DNA of 48,825 nucleotides from Mariaggregatimicrobium sp964498785 (GCA_964498785.1 CAZCJL010000046.1:1-48825), one strand, 5' to 3'; numbered from the stretch's first letter, positions 40,563 to 48,825 are shown. Translations and numbers: made by a program. The notes: generated from the sequence alone by a model not told the origin.

Positions 40563-43355
40563 ATGAAAAAACTAACAGCAATTGCTCTGATGATATTGAT
40601 ATTAGGAATCCACGTTAATTGTGAAAATCCAAAACAAAGTCAGGAAATAAAAAGCCCGAATGGGAAAATTTTCGTTGAAGTGAAAGTTGATCAAACCAAC
40701 CGTCTTACATTTACCCTGAAACAGGAGGGAATTCTGTTACTGCCGAATTCACCAATCGGAGTTCATCTGAATGGTTCAGATGTGGGCAAGGGTGTGTCTA
40801 TTAGTAAAGCACGTATAAACCAATATGATGAAATGATAAACACACGCGGAAATCATTTTCAGATACGGGATTATTTTAATGAAATGACAATACCAATAAA
40901 GCATATAAAAACCAACCAGAACTATGAACTTAAAATACGGGTTTATGACAATGGAATCGCTTATTGTTCGATTATTCCCGGAGAACAGATTCGAAGCGTT
41001 ACCGGAGAATCGGGTATTTTCCAACTGTCGCGAAATTCTACCGTGTGGTATCATTCGGCAACAGGGAATTATGAAAGTATTTACAAATCAGCGAAAGCAA
41101 ATCAGATTGAACAGGGAGTCAAAATTGCACCACCGCTGGTTGCAAAGTTACCGATGCGACAAACGTATCTTGCGATTACCGAAGCCGCGTTGTTTAACTA
41201 CAGTGGTATGACTTTCGAATCAGCAGGAGGCGGAAAATTCATTCCGGTTTTTGAAGATGATCCGGATGGATGGGAAATGAGCGGAACGATCACAACGCCC
41301 TGGCGGATAATCATGATCGCTGAGAATTTGAATGAACTGGTGAATAATGATATCGTAACAGCGGTTTGTCCGCCGCCGGAGGAGTCTCTGCAAAATGCAG
41401 GGTGGATTCAACCGGGGCGTGCCCTCTGGTCGTGGTGGTCAGAAGGAACCGGAGATTGGAATCTGCAAAAAAAATACGTTGACGCGGCCAATTCATTCGG
41501 ATTTGAATATATTTTAATTGATGAAGGTTGGGAGAACTGGCACACCGGAAGTAAAGATAAATGGCAATTATTGAAAGAAGTTATCCAATATGCACGTGAA
41601 AGAGACGTACAAGTGTGGGTCTGGAAACGCTGGAATCAAATTTCGGATGCTGCGAAACGAAAGGAGTTTTTCCAAAAATTACACCAACTGGGTATCGTCG
41701 GCGTGAAAATTGATTTTATGGATTCAGAATCAAAAGAACGGATTGATTTTTACACGAATGCCCTGCGGGATGCTGCTGAAAATAAATTGATGGTGAATTT
41801 TCACGGCGCCAACAAACCTACCGGTGAATCGCGAACCTGGCCAAACGAAATGACCCGGGAGGGAATTTTCGGGCTGGAACAGAACCGCTACGAATGGGGC
41901 GGAATTCCGCCGGAGCATAACGTGACATTACCATTTACCAGACTGCTTGTCGGACATGCAGATTATACACCCTGTACGTTTGATTCTGCAAAAGTGAGCG
42001 GTACGACATTTGTCCATCAATTGGCAACGACGATTGTGTTTACATCGCCGGTGACGCACTGGGCGGATCGACCGGAAAATTATTTGAACAGTTCGGTTCG
42101 TGATGTCATACAAACGATTCCCACAGTATGGGATGAAACCATTGTTCTGCCGGGCAGTGAAATTGGGGAAACCGCAGCCTTTGCCCGCCGAACAGGAGAT
42201 AAATGGTTTGTCGGCATATTAAATGGAGATAAGAAAACGCAATTTGAAATCAGAAGTTCGTTTTTGGATAGCGGAAATTATAAGATCATTTGTCTTGAAG
42301 ATGAGCCGGGCAATCGATTTACATTTAGACGAACTGAAAATGTAGCTAATTCGAAAGAGAACCTCCGGGTGGAAATGCTGGCTGGCGGCGGTTTTGTGGC
42401 AATATTTGAGGAAACGAATCTGCCGGAATGTCGGCTTAGTATGTCACCGGACGGCGGATATCTCAATCGTCCGCTAAAAGTGCATCTCGCAACAAACGAT
42501 GTTCAGGCAGAAATTCGCTATACCCTCAATGGCAGCAGACCGACAGCGAATTCCATTCTTTATGAACATCCGCTTGAAATCAATAAACCATTGGAATTAA
42601 GAGCAGCGGTTTTTGAAAACGGACAATATCGCGCAGCGTTTATGAAGCGTGATTTTAAAAGTCCACCTGCACCATCAATATCACCTGTAATTCCGCTGTT
42701 TATCGATGAAAACAAAATTACCATCTCTGCCGCAGTGCCGGATGGCGATATCCGCTATACACTTGATGGAAGTGAACCAAATGTGAAATCTCAAAAATAT
42801 GATGGCGAATTTACTATTATCGATACTACGACGATAAAGGCGAAAGTATTTTGGGAAAATGGATTTACAAGCAAGACATCTTTGAAAACCTACACAATGG
42901 GACAGGTGAATGATCAAGTCGATGTGGAAGGTTTGAAATCCGGCATCAAGAGATGCTATTACGAGGGCGAGTGGAAACAGCTTCCTCAATTTAATAAACT
43001 GCAACCTCTGGATTCCACTGTTGTCGCCACGTTTAATATTATGAAACGAAAGGCGGATGATAACTTTGGATTCAAATTCACTGGTTACATAAAGGTACCG
43101 GAGGATGGCGTTTATCGTTTCTATACAAACTCGGATGATGGGAGCCAGCTATTTCTTCATGATCATCTGGTCGTTGATAATGACGGGTTGCATGGCATGG
43201 CGGAAAGATCCGGATTGATTGGTTTAAAAAAAGGATGGCATCCGTTTGTGGTAACATTTTTTGAGTTGAGCGGTGGTGAAGGACTTGAGGTTTACTACCA
43301 ACCACCTGATGGTGAAAAACAATTGCTACCAACGGAAATTTTGGGGCATAAATGA
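40563..43355 (+). CDS. GH97 alpha-glycosidase with two CHB_HEX domains and PA14
   Basis: 930 aa with an N-terminal signal whose lipobox-like region ends IHVNC (Cys20). The GH97 N-domain and barrel span about 25-625: WIQPGRALWSWWSEGTGDW, GIVGVKIDFMDSES (nucleophile-type D384) and EMTREGIFGLE (acid/base glutamate). So it is also of the retaining type. Residues about 630-700 and 705-775 are two chitobiase C-terminal-like repeats (IRYTLNGSRPTANS and IRYTLDGSEPNVKS). About 795-930 is a PA14 domain (GYIKVPEDGVYRFYTNSDDGSQLFL), likely sugar-binding. It is much longer than the other GH97. Strong GGAGGTG site. Confidence 0.92.
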   Translation: MKKLTAIALMILILGIHVNCENPKQSQEIKSPNGKIFVEVKVDQTNRLTFTLKQEGILLLPNSPIGVHLNGSDVGKGVSISKARINQYDEMINTRGNHFQIRDYFNEMTIPIKHIKTNQNYELKIRVYDNGIAYCSIIPGEQIRSVTGESGIFQLSRNSTVWYHSATGNYESIYKSAKANQIEQGVKIAPPLVAKLPMRQTYLAITEAALFNYSGMTFESAGGGKFIPVFEDDPDGWEMSGTITTPWRIIMIAENLNELVNNDIVTAVCPPPEESLQNAGWIQPGRALWSWWSEGTGDWNLQKKYVDAANSFGFEYILIDEGWENWHTGSKDKWQLLKEVIQYARERDVQVWVWKRWNQISDAAKRKEFFQKLHQLGIVGVKIDFMDSESKERIDFYTNALRDAAENKLMVNFHGANKPTGESRTWPNEMTREGIFGLEQNRYEWGGIPPEHNVTLPFTRLLVGHADYTPCTFDSAKVSGTTFVHQLATTIVFTSPVTHWADRPENYLNSSVRDVIQTIPTVWDETIVLPGSEIGETAAFARRTGDKWFVGILNGDKKTQFEIRSSFLDSGNYKIICLEDEPGNRFTFRRTENVANSKENLRVEMLAGGGFVAIFEETNLPECRLSMSPDGGYLNRPLKVHLATNDVQAEIRYTLNGSRPTANSILYEHPLEINKPLELRAAVFENGQYRAAFMKRDFKSPPAPSISPVIPLFIDENKITISAAVPDGDIRYTLDGSEPNVKSQKYDGEFTIIDTTTIKAKVFWENGFTSKTSLKTYTMGQVNDQVDVEGLKSGIKRCYYEGEWKQLPQFNKLQPLDSTVVATFNIMKRKADDNFGFKFTGYIKVPEDGVYRFYTNSDDGSQLFLHDHLVVDNDGLHGMAERSGLIGLKKGWHPFVVTFFELSGGEGLEVYYQPPDGEKQLLPTEILGHK

Positions 43356-43442
43356 ATGTAAGTTTAACGCCAGTCAACAATGACTCAATAAAAAACATGC
43401 ACATATTTTGTTGGCCAAACATTACAAAACAGGAGGGAAAAG

Positions 43443-44642
43443 ATGAATTTTAAAAAAATAATTGGGATGTGTTTCATAGTAACGTATGCTATGTCACTTT
43501 TCGCTCAGGATTTACCAACAATATCCGGCGCTCTGGATCATCTGACTGCGCTAAAAAATTATAAATCAAAGCGGATTTCCAGTTATGACAGAAGCGGCAA
43601 AAACAGGGATTGCCTAACGATCAGAGCAGGGAAAACGGCGACAATTGCGGAAATCTCCGGAGCAGGGATAATCAAACACATCTGGGTTACTATTTCTTGT
43701 AAAGATGAAATGATTCGTCGAAACGCGATCCTACGCATGTACTGGGACGGGGAGAAGCAGCCCAGTGTGGAATCACCTATCGGCGATTTTTTCGGACAGG
43801 GTTGGGGAGAAAAATATAATTTCATCTCCCTGCCATTGGCGTCTGCTCCTAAAGAGGGGAATGCGCTGAATTGCTATTTCCCCATGCCCTTTGGCGATGG
43901 CGCAAAAATTACCGTCGAAAATCAATCTGATGAAGATATTCGATCTTTCTATTATTACATCGATTATGAGGAGCACAAATCCATTGGCGCGGATGTGGGA
44001 CGATTTCATGCCTGGTGGCGCCGGGAATTAACAGAACCATTGCCGGACGGCGAGAATGAATGGGGCGCATTGGGAGACCAACGGGCAAATACCACCGGCG
44101 ATAGCAATTATGTATTTGCAAATATCAAAGGTAGAGGACATTTTGTGGGCGTTAATTATTATGTGGAAAGTCCGTCGCCAATGTGGTACGGTGAAGGCGA
44201 TGATATGTTCTTTATTGATGGCGAACAGTGGCCATCATCACTTCACGGAACCGGGACCGAAGATTTTTTTAATTCATCCTGGTGTCCGAAAGAAATTTAC
44301 ACCCATCCTTACTTCGGCTATGCCCGGGTGAACGAAGAAACTGGCTGGCTGGGCCGAACGCACTGCTACCGCTTTTTTCTGGAATCTCCCGTTGCATTCG
44401 AAAAATCGTTGCGTGCAACCATTGAACACGGACACAATAACTGCCTGACCCTGGATTTGGTGACCGTCGCGTACTGGTATCAAACCGAACCGCATAAACC
44501 GTTCCCTGAAATACTTTCAAAAGAAAAGCGCCAGAATATGAAACCGATTGGTCCCTATCAAATTCATCGCTGGCGAGACTCCTGGCGCCGTGATCAGGGA
44601 AATGGTGTCCTGTGGGGGGATGAATGGAAGGAAAAGGAGTAA
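43443..44642 (+). CDS. GH172 (DUF2961) furanosidase-type hydrolase
   Basis: 399 aa with a signal peptide cleaved near SLFAQ-DL (residue 22). DUF2961 signatures: AEISGAGIIKHIWVT near 68-82, MYWDGEKQPSVESPIGDFFG near 99-118, YYVESPSPMWYGEGDDMFFIDGE and LHGTGTEDFFNSSW, whose glutamates are the conserved acidic residues of the family, then GRTHCYRFFLESPVAFEKSLRATIEHGHNN. Characterised GH172 enzymes act on fructofuranose dianhydrides and D-arabinofuranosides. A furanose-bearing substrate is therefore suggested. Strong AGGAGGG site; follows GH97 by 87 bases. Confidence 0.9.
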   Translation: MNFKKIIGMCFIVTYAMSLFAQDLPTISGALDHLTALKNYKSKRISSYDRSGKNRDCLTIRAGKTATIAEISGAGIIKHIWVTISCKDEMIRRNAILRMYWDGEKQPSVESPIGDFFGQGWGEKYNFISLPLASAPKEGNALNCYFPMPFGDGAKITVENQSDEDIRSFYYYIDYEEHKSIGADVGRFHAWWRRELTEPLPDGENEWGALGDQRANTTGDSNYVFANIKGRGHFVGVNYYVESPSPMWYGEGDDMFFIDGEQWPSSLHGTGTEDFFNSSWCPKEIYTHPYFGYARVNEETGWLGRTHCYRFFLESPVAFEKSLRATIEHGHNNCLTLDLVTVAYWYQTEPHKPFPEILSKEKRQNMKPIGPYQIHRWRDSWRRDQGNGVLWGDEWKEKE

Positions 44643-44693
44643 TTATTATTGAAGTATTTTGGGAGGATATTAGCACGCTTTTCACATCCGCCT

Positions 44694-44735
44694 GCTTTCG
44701 GCTGCGGCGAAACCGTCCCTTCAAAGGGGGATTTC
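44694..44735. repeat. Family B element, divergent copy
   Basis: CATCCGCC, then CTTTCGGC-TGC-GGCGAAA, CGTCCC, TTCAAAGGGGGATTTCGC. Same layout as other family B copies, with more changes. Lies between GH172 and the fifth sulfatase. Confidence 0.6.
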
Positions 44736-44833
44736 GCGCTATTGAGTTTTATCAAATGAACTAATAGGTAATTAGTAATTCCAAAAGTTCTGATGTATCA
44801 TTTTTTAGTCAAATTAATATCAAAGGCTTATCG

Positions 44834-46255
44834 ATGAAAAAAATCAACAGAAGGGATTTCATTAAAATATCCGGTACGGCAACTGCTGCGCTGGCAGCGG
44901 CGCCGTATGTTTCCTGCGGCAAAAGCAGCCGCAAGCCGAACATCATTTATATTCTTGCAGATGACCTGGGTTATGGCGATCCGGGCTGTTACGGTCAACA
45001 GCGAATCAAAACGCCGCATCTCGATCAAATGGCAGCCGAGGGAATCAGGTTTACGCAGCACTATGCAGGCAGCACCGTATGTGCGCCATCACGCTGTTGC
45101 CTGATGACCGGTATACATACGGGACATGCGAGAATTCGCGGCAACGCGGCAGTCCCGTTGGCGCCGGAGGACAAGACCATTGCCGAATATCTGAAAGAAG
45201 CCGGTTATACCACCGGTTTGATCGGCAAATGGGGATTGGGCGGAGAAGGCTCAACCGGAATTCCCAATCGTAAGGGATTTGATTACTTTTTCGGCTACTT
45301 GAGCCAGATCCGGGCGCATAATTATTATCCGGACTGGTTGTGGCGAAATGAAGAAAAAGTCGAGCTGAAGAACGAAGTGGTTTTCTCTCCCGATGGATAT
45401 GCAAAGGGCGTCGGGCAGGCATCGACGAACCGCGCGGAATATTCGCACGATCTGTTTACGCAGGAAGCTCTGGATTTTGTAAAACGAAATAGCGAGCAGC
45501 CGTTCTTTCTGTATTTGGCATATACCATTCCCCATGCCAATAACGAAGCACATCTTGTAGATCGGCATGGAATGGAAGTGCCTGATTATGGCGAATACGC
45601 TGATCTGGATTGGGATGATGCACAGAAAGGACATGCAGCAATGATCAGCCTCATGGATCGCGACATCGGTAGTTTATTCGAAAAGCTAAAACAACTGGGC
45701 ATCGATGAGGACACGATTGTCATGTTTAGCAGTGATAATGGTCCGCACGAAGAAGGCGGATTCGATCCCGAATTAAATGATAGCAACGGAAAACTTCGCG
45801 GTATCAAACGGGATTTGTACGAGGGCGGAATCCGGGTGCCGTTTGTCGTTCGCTGGCCCGGAAAGATCAAAAGTGGCGTCGTAAGTGACCACGTATCTGC
45901 GTTCTGGGATGTGCTGCCGACCTGTGCCGATTTGGCCGGAATTGATGAATCTGTGAATACAGATGGCATTTCGATGGTTCCTGAATTTGTTGGTAAAAGT
46001 GAGGAACAAAAACAGCATGATTATTTGTACTGGGAGTTTCACTGGTGGAATCCATCGAAGCAGGCAGTGCGAATGGGCGACTGGAAAGGCGTTCGCCTGT
46101 CACCGGACGGTCTGTGTGAATTGTACGATCTCAAAAAAGATCCGGAAGAAAAGAATAATATCGCAGATCAACATCCGGATATAGTCGTTCAAATGGAACA
46201 GATCATGAGCAGCGCCAGAGCCGAATCCGGGCACTGGCAATTGAAAAGTGAATGA
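44834..46255 (+). CDS. Type I arylsulfatase, Tat-exported
   Basis: 473 aa. KINRRDFIKISGTATAAL is a Tat signal followed by YVSC (Cys28), a possible lipobox. LADDLGYGDPGCYGQQ (41-56) and C83-A-P-S-R87 CCLMTGIHTGHARIRGN form the canonical formylglycine site. FSSDNGPHEEGGFDP near 298-312 and RGIKRDLYEGGIRVPFVVRWPGKI near 319-342 are arylsulfatase A-type marks. Of the five sulfatases here it is the closest to the standard arylsulfatase pattern. Weak ribosome binding site. Confidence 0.93.
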   Translation: MKKINRRDFIKISGTATAALAAAPYVSCGKSSRKPNIIYILADDLGYGDPGCYGQQRIKTPHLDQMAAEGIRFTQHYAGSTVCAPSRCCLMTGIHTGHARIRGNAAVPLAPEDKTIAEYLKEAGYTTGLIGKWGLGGEGSTGIPNRKGFDYFFGYLSQIRAHNYYPDWLWRNEEKVELKNEVVFSPDGYAKGVGQASTNRAEYSHDLFTQEALDFVKRNSEQPFFLYLAYTIPHANNEAHLVDRHGMEVPDYGEYADLDWDDAQKGHAAMISLMDRDIGSLFEKLKQLGIDEDTIVMFSSDNGPHEEGGFDPELNDSNGKLRGIKRDLYEGGIRVPFVVRWPGKIKSGVVSDHVSAFWDVLPTCADLAGIDESVNTDGISMVPEFVGKSEEQKQHDYLYWEFHWWNPSKQAVRMGDWKGVRLSPDGLCELYDLKKDPEEKNNIADQHPDIVVQMEQIMSSARAESGHWQLKSE

Positions 46256-46270
46256 CAAACACAGGCTGTT

Positions 46271-46372
46271 ACCCTTGCGAAGGTTCAGCAATTATACAAT
46301 TATAGTTGGCTAAATGATTTATATCAAATATAGCTTGTCCTGGTTTAAAAAAACCTTCGCAAGGGGTAGTTC
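46271..46372. repeat. Family C inverted-repeat element, copy 2
   Basis: Left arm ACCCTTGCGAAGGTT, interior with TATATCAAATATAGCTTGTCCTGG, right arm AAACCTTCGCAAGGGGTAGTTC. Clear homologue of copy 1 at 40314. Its right end lies 15 bases before the next gene, whose AAGGAG site immediately follows. Confidence 0.75.
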
Positions 46373-46387
46373 ATGAAGGAGTAGGCA

Positions 46388-47413
46388 ATGAGTAAAATTA
46401 CTGTAGTGATTATAGTTCTGGGGATGTTCTGTTATTGTCAGAAAAAAGAGAGCCCGGCAGGCAATGTCATTTATCTGAAAAATGAAAAAGTCATTGTCGG
46501 CGTGCTGCCCGATCTGGGCGGTCGGGTAGTCGTGTTGAAAGCGCCGGCACTCCGGAATATTTTCAAGTCGGACAGCGCGCAATGGAATGAGCCGGCGGAT
46601 CAGCGACCGAACGCGGATGCGTTCGCGGATTTCAGGGAATACAACGGGCACATTATGTGGCTGGGACCGCAAAGCGACTGGTGGTCGCAGCAGGATGTTA
46701 ATCCCGAACGACGGGATGCCCAAGCGAATTGGCCGCCGGATCCATATCTCATTTACGGCAGCTATGAAATCACGAAACGGACAGATACTTCCATTGTGAT
46801 GGTCAGTCCTGAAAGCGAGGTGTCCGGCGTGATCCTCATCAAAAATATTCAATTGAATCCGGATGGCACGGTGTTATTCTCAGCGATCTCGCAAAATATC
46901 CGCAATACGCCGGTCTTCTGGGACTTGTGGTTCAATACAAGGCTGGAAGGCAAAGCGCGTTGTTACGTCCCCCTCGGTGATGAGAATAATCTTCGCATCG
47001 AAACGGCTGTGGATACAAAAAAGGATACGATGGCGTACCGTCTGATAGATGGCTATTTTACGTTTTCGCCCGAAGATCCACCCGATAAAAAAGAAATTCG
47101 AACGGCAAAGGCATATATCTATCCTGACACTGGTTTTATGGCTGCGTTTTCGGAACAACAAATGCTTATCATCGATTTTGAAAAATTCCCTGCGGAAACG
47201 ATCCACCCGGAGCAGGCGCTGGTGGAAATTTACAACAGGACTGCCACAGATGTCCAATTGAATCTGCTCGAACTGGAATATCACTCTGCATACAAGCAAC
47301 TGGCGCCCGGTGAATCGATGACTGTTTCTGAAACATGGCACGTGGTTCCTTATTCCGGGGAGGAGACACCGGCGGCTCAGATTATGTTTTTGAATGATTA
47401 TCTTGGAAAATAG
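46388..47413 (+). CDS. DUF4380-like lipoprotein of unknown function
   Basis: 341 aa. MSKITVVIIVLGMFCYC looks like a lipoprotein signal, though the Cys context is not ideal. The body resembles DUF4380/galactose-mutarotase-like beta-sandwich proteins: KVIVGVLPDLGGRVVVL (34-50), HIMWLGPQSDWW, DPYLIYGSYEI, VFWDLWFNTRLEGKARCYVPLG. Mutarotase-like folds bind sugars, so a role in sugar binding or epimerisation is possible. No catalytic residues can be named. AAGGAG site 6 bases before the ATG. Confidence 0.65.
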   Translation: MSKITVVIIVLGMFCYCQKKESPAGNVIYLKNEKVIVGVLPDLGGRVVVLKAPALRNIFKSDSAQWNEPADQRPNADAFADFREYNGHIMWLGPQSDWWSQQDVNPERRDAQANWPPDPYLIYGSYEITKRTDTSIVMVSPESEVSGVILIKNIQLNPDGTVLFSAISQNIRNTPVFWDLWFNTRLEGKARCYVPLGDENNLRIETAVDTKKDTMAYRLIDGYFTFSPEDPPDKKEIRTAKAYIYPDTGFMAAFSEQQMLIIDFEKFPAETIHPEQALVEIYNRTATDVQLNLLELEYHSAYKQLAPGESMTVSETWHVVPYSGEETPAAQIMFLNDYLGK

Positions 47414-47453
47414 CTGTTAGCTATTAGCTATTGGCTATTGGCTGTTGGCAGAG
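47412..47453. repeat. Heptamer tandem repeat
   Basis: Five 7-base units in a row (AGCTGTT, AGCTATT, AGCTATT, GGCTATT, GGCTGTT) and an eroded sixth. It overlaps the stop codon of the DUF4380-like gene and lies upstream of the next gene's start. Confidence 0.75.
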
Positions 47454-47499
47454 GCGCTCTTCAATAGATGAAAATATGAAATTTTGGATGGTGTGCCAA

Positions 47500-48630
47500 A
47501 TGACAAACAAGCAACGACTCCTGAAAGTAATTCGCGGGGAGCTTCCGGATTGTGTGCCGGTCGCGCCGGATATTTCCAATATGATTCCCGCCCGGCTGAC
47601 CGGGAAACCATTCTGGGATTTGTATCTTTATAACGATCCGCCGATTTGGGAAGCGTATATCGAAGCGGCGAAATATTTTGATATCGATTCGGTGATGGAT
47701 GGCTATTTCCCGCTGACATTTCCTGATGAGCAGCAGGATGAAGGATGGGAGCGATTCATCGTGTTTAAAAGCGATGAACGGATCGTGACGCAGAAATCCC
47801 GGGTTGAGAATGGTAAGCAGGAGTGGCAGCCGGTGGTGGATGTGTTTTATATCGCTGATCCACCGACAGAACGAATTCCCCCGTCTAAAATCGGTCTGCC
47901 GGACATCCCCACAAAATGGGAGCCGGTCGAAAACGCAAAGCCGGTAGATTTTGGACCGGAGGGACTGAAACGGGTCATGAATCTGATGGGAGATCAGGGA
48001 CTCGTGGGTGTCTGGGTGACGTCATCTGTGGCGCTGGAAAATGAGAATGATATTTACCGCTATTATGAAAATCCGGACAAGCATGAGCAGTGGGCAAAGG
48101 CGCGCGTGGCGGCAGCGGAGAAACGATTCGCGCACATCATGAAAATGGATGTTCGACCCGATTTTATCTGCGTCGGTGGATCGGGAACGCTGGTATTTCA
48201 GTCGATGCCGATTTTCAGGCAACTGGCATATCCTGCGGTAAAACGTGCAATTGAACTGGCAACAGCCGCGGGATTCCCGACGCATGTCCATTCCTGCGGC
48301 CCGGAGAAAGAGCTGGTGAAATTACTGGCAGAAGAAACCGACCTGACAATGATTGATCCGCTGGAGCTTCCGCCTATGGGAGATTGCAATCTGGCGGAAT
48401 TGAAACGGGATTTCGGCGATAAGATTATTTTAAAAGGAAATTTACATACGACAAACGTCATGCTCAATGGCACTCCGGAGGAGGTCGCTGCTGCCTCGCG
48501 ACAGGCAATTGATGATGCCGCGGCAGGAGGTGGATTCATCCTTTCCACAGGGGATCAGTGCGGCAGGGATACGCCGGATGAAAACCTGTTCGCGATGGTG
48601 GAAACGGCGCGGACGTATGGGAAATATTAA
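47500..48630 (+). CDS. Uroporphyrinogen-decarboxylase-family protein (not heme hemE)
   Basis: 376 aa from ATG 47500, where the family-typical MTNKQRLLKVIRGELPDCVPV begins. Earlier in-frame starts reach back into the heptamer repeat. URO-D-like barrel: VPVAPDISNMIPARLTGKPFW near 19-39, PDFICVGGSGTLVFQSMPIFRQLAYPAVKRAI, HVHSCGPEKELVKLLAEETDLTMIDPLELPP (a His-x-Cys metal-binding-type motif as in methyltransferase members), KIILKGNLHTTNVMLNGTPEE and GGFILSTGDQCGRDTP. Members with HxCG bind zinc and move methyl groups or modify small substrates. A demethylation of a methylated sugar derivative is one speculative role here. Confidence 0.85.
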   Translation: MTNKQRLLKVIRGELPDCVPVAPDISNMIPARLTGKPFWDLYLYNDPPIWEAYIEAAKYFDIDSVMDGYFPLTFPDEQQDEGWERFIVFKSDERIVTQKSRVENGKQEWQPVVDVFYIADPPTERIPPSKIGLPDIPTKWEPVENAKPVDFGPEGLKRVMNLMGDQGLVGVWVTSSVALENENDIYRYYENPDKHEQWAKARVAAAEKRFAHIMKMDVRPDFICVGGSGTLVFQSMPIFRQLAYPAVKRAIELATAAGFPTHVHSCGPEKELVKLLAEETDLTMIDPLELPPMGDCNLAELKRDFGDKIILKGNLHTTNVMLNGTPEEVAAASRQAIDDAAAGGGFILSTGDQCGRDTPDENLFAMVETARTYGKY

Positions 48631-48650
48631 AAACAGGTGAATTTTTCAGT

Positions 48651-48771
48651 AGTCCCTTCGGGACTCAAATACGCGAGCGTTAATCTATTTTCAGGTGTCC
48701 CGGACATTTGGTGCTATATCATAAATTGGTTTTTTTGTTAAATGTCTTTCCGAGCTTGTCCCGGAATCTCC
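48651..48771. repeat. Small hairpin and family F half copy at the window end
   Basis: 48651-48665 is AGTCCC-TTC-GGGACT, 20 bases after the last stop, with no U-run after it. 48743-48771 is TGTCTTTCCGAGCTTGTCCC followed by GGAATCTCC, the right half of family F in reverse orientation. Nothing else is recognisable to 48825. Confidence 0.6.
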
Positions 48772-48825
48772 TAATTAGTGTCTGAACGAAAACGTTCAAT
48801 TAATTATAAAATAATTAGTTAATCT

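Noticed and set aside
47500..48630. Heme-pathway uroporphyrinogen decarboxylase (hemE)
   Set aside because: The HxCG metal-type motif and sequence layout fit the methyltransferase-like branch, and no heme genes are nearby.

Overview
The window is 48.8 kb of bacterial DNA. All 27 gene loci I accept lie on the + strand, mostly separated by short gaps. Three things point to an FCB-group bacterium, perhaps a KSB1/Calditrichota/Ignavibacteria-like lineage: a secreted GH9 enzyme ends in a type IX secretion (Por)-like C-terminal sorting domain with an ENYPNPFN motif; there is a lipoprotein with a Fibrobacter succinogenes major paralogous domain; and lipoproteins and Tat-exported enzymes are very common. 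The phylum call is an inference. No rRNA, tRNA or other marker gene is present.

Functionally this is a large glycan-degradation island. In order it holds: GH3; GH92 alpha-mannosidase; a GH78-like protein; a broken GH36-like gene; two sulfatases; a FISUMP lipoprotein coupled to a third sulfatase; a DUF1080 3-keto-glycoside hydrolase; GH9; a galactokinase-like kinase; GH109; DeoC; a REP-associated tyrosine transposase (RAYT); GH116; a sodium/solute symporter; GH97; a fourth sulfatase; an esterase; a VCBS-repeat lipoprotein; a ThuA protein; a sialate O-acetylesterase; a GH2 beta-mannosidase; a second GH97 with CHB_HEX and PA14 modules; GH172 (DUF2961); a fifth sulfatase; a DUF4380-like lipoprotein; and a uroporphyrinogen-decarboxylase-family protein. 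I see no SusC/SusD pair, no regulator and no sulfatase-maturing enzyme.

A working model (inference): GH9 acts outside the cell. Lipoprotein and Tat-exported hydrolases, sulfatases and esterases trim a sulfated, acetylated heteroglycan (alpha-mannose, beta-mannose, alpha-GalNAc, alpha-galactose, rhamnose-like and arabinofuranose-like linkages) in the periplasm or on its membranes. The SSS symporter takes up the released sugars. The galactokinase-like enzyme, DeoC and other cytoplasmic proteins process them. DUF1080, ThuA and the Gfo/Idh-type fold suggest an oxidative 3-keto-sugar branch.

The most striking non-coding feature is the intergenic DNA. It is filled with at least six families of hairpin repeats, labelled A to F here. 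Family A (head GGAGTG, 7-bp stem, invariant CTTTAT loop) occurs singly, as inverted pairs, and as an exact 91-bp-period array directly upstream of the RAYT gene, with one more pair directly downstream. Its stems differ between copies by compensatory base-pair changes while head and loop stay fixed. Families B and D show the same behaviour. This looks like an active or recently active REP/RAYT system that has seeded a carbohydrate-use locus.
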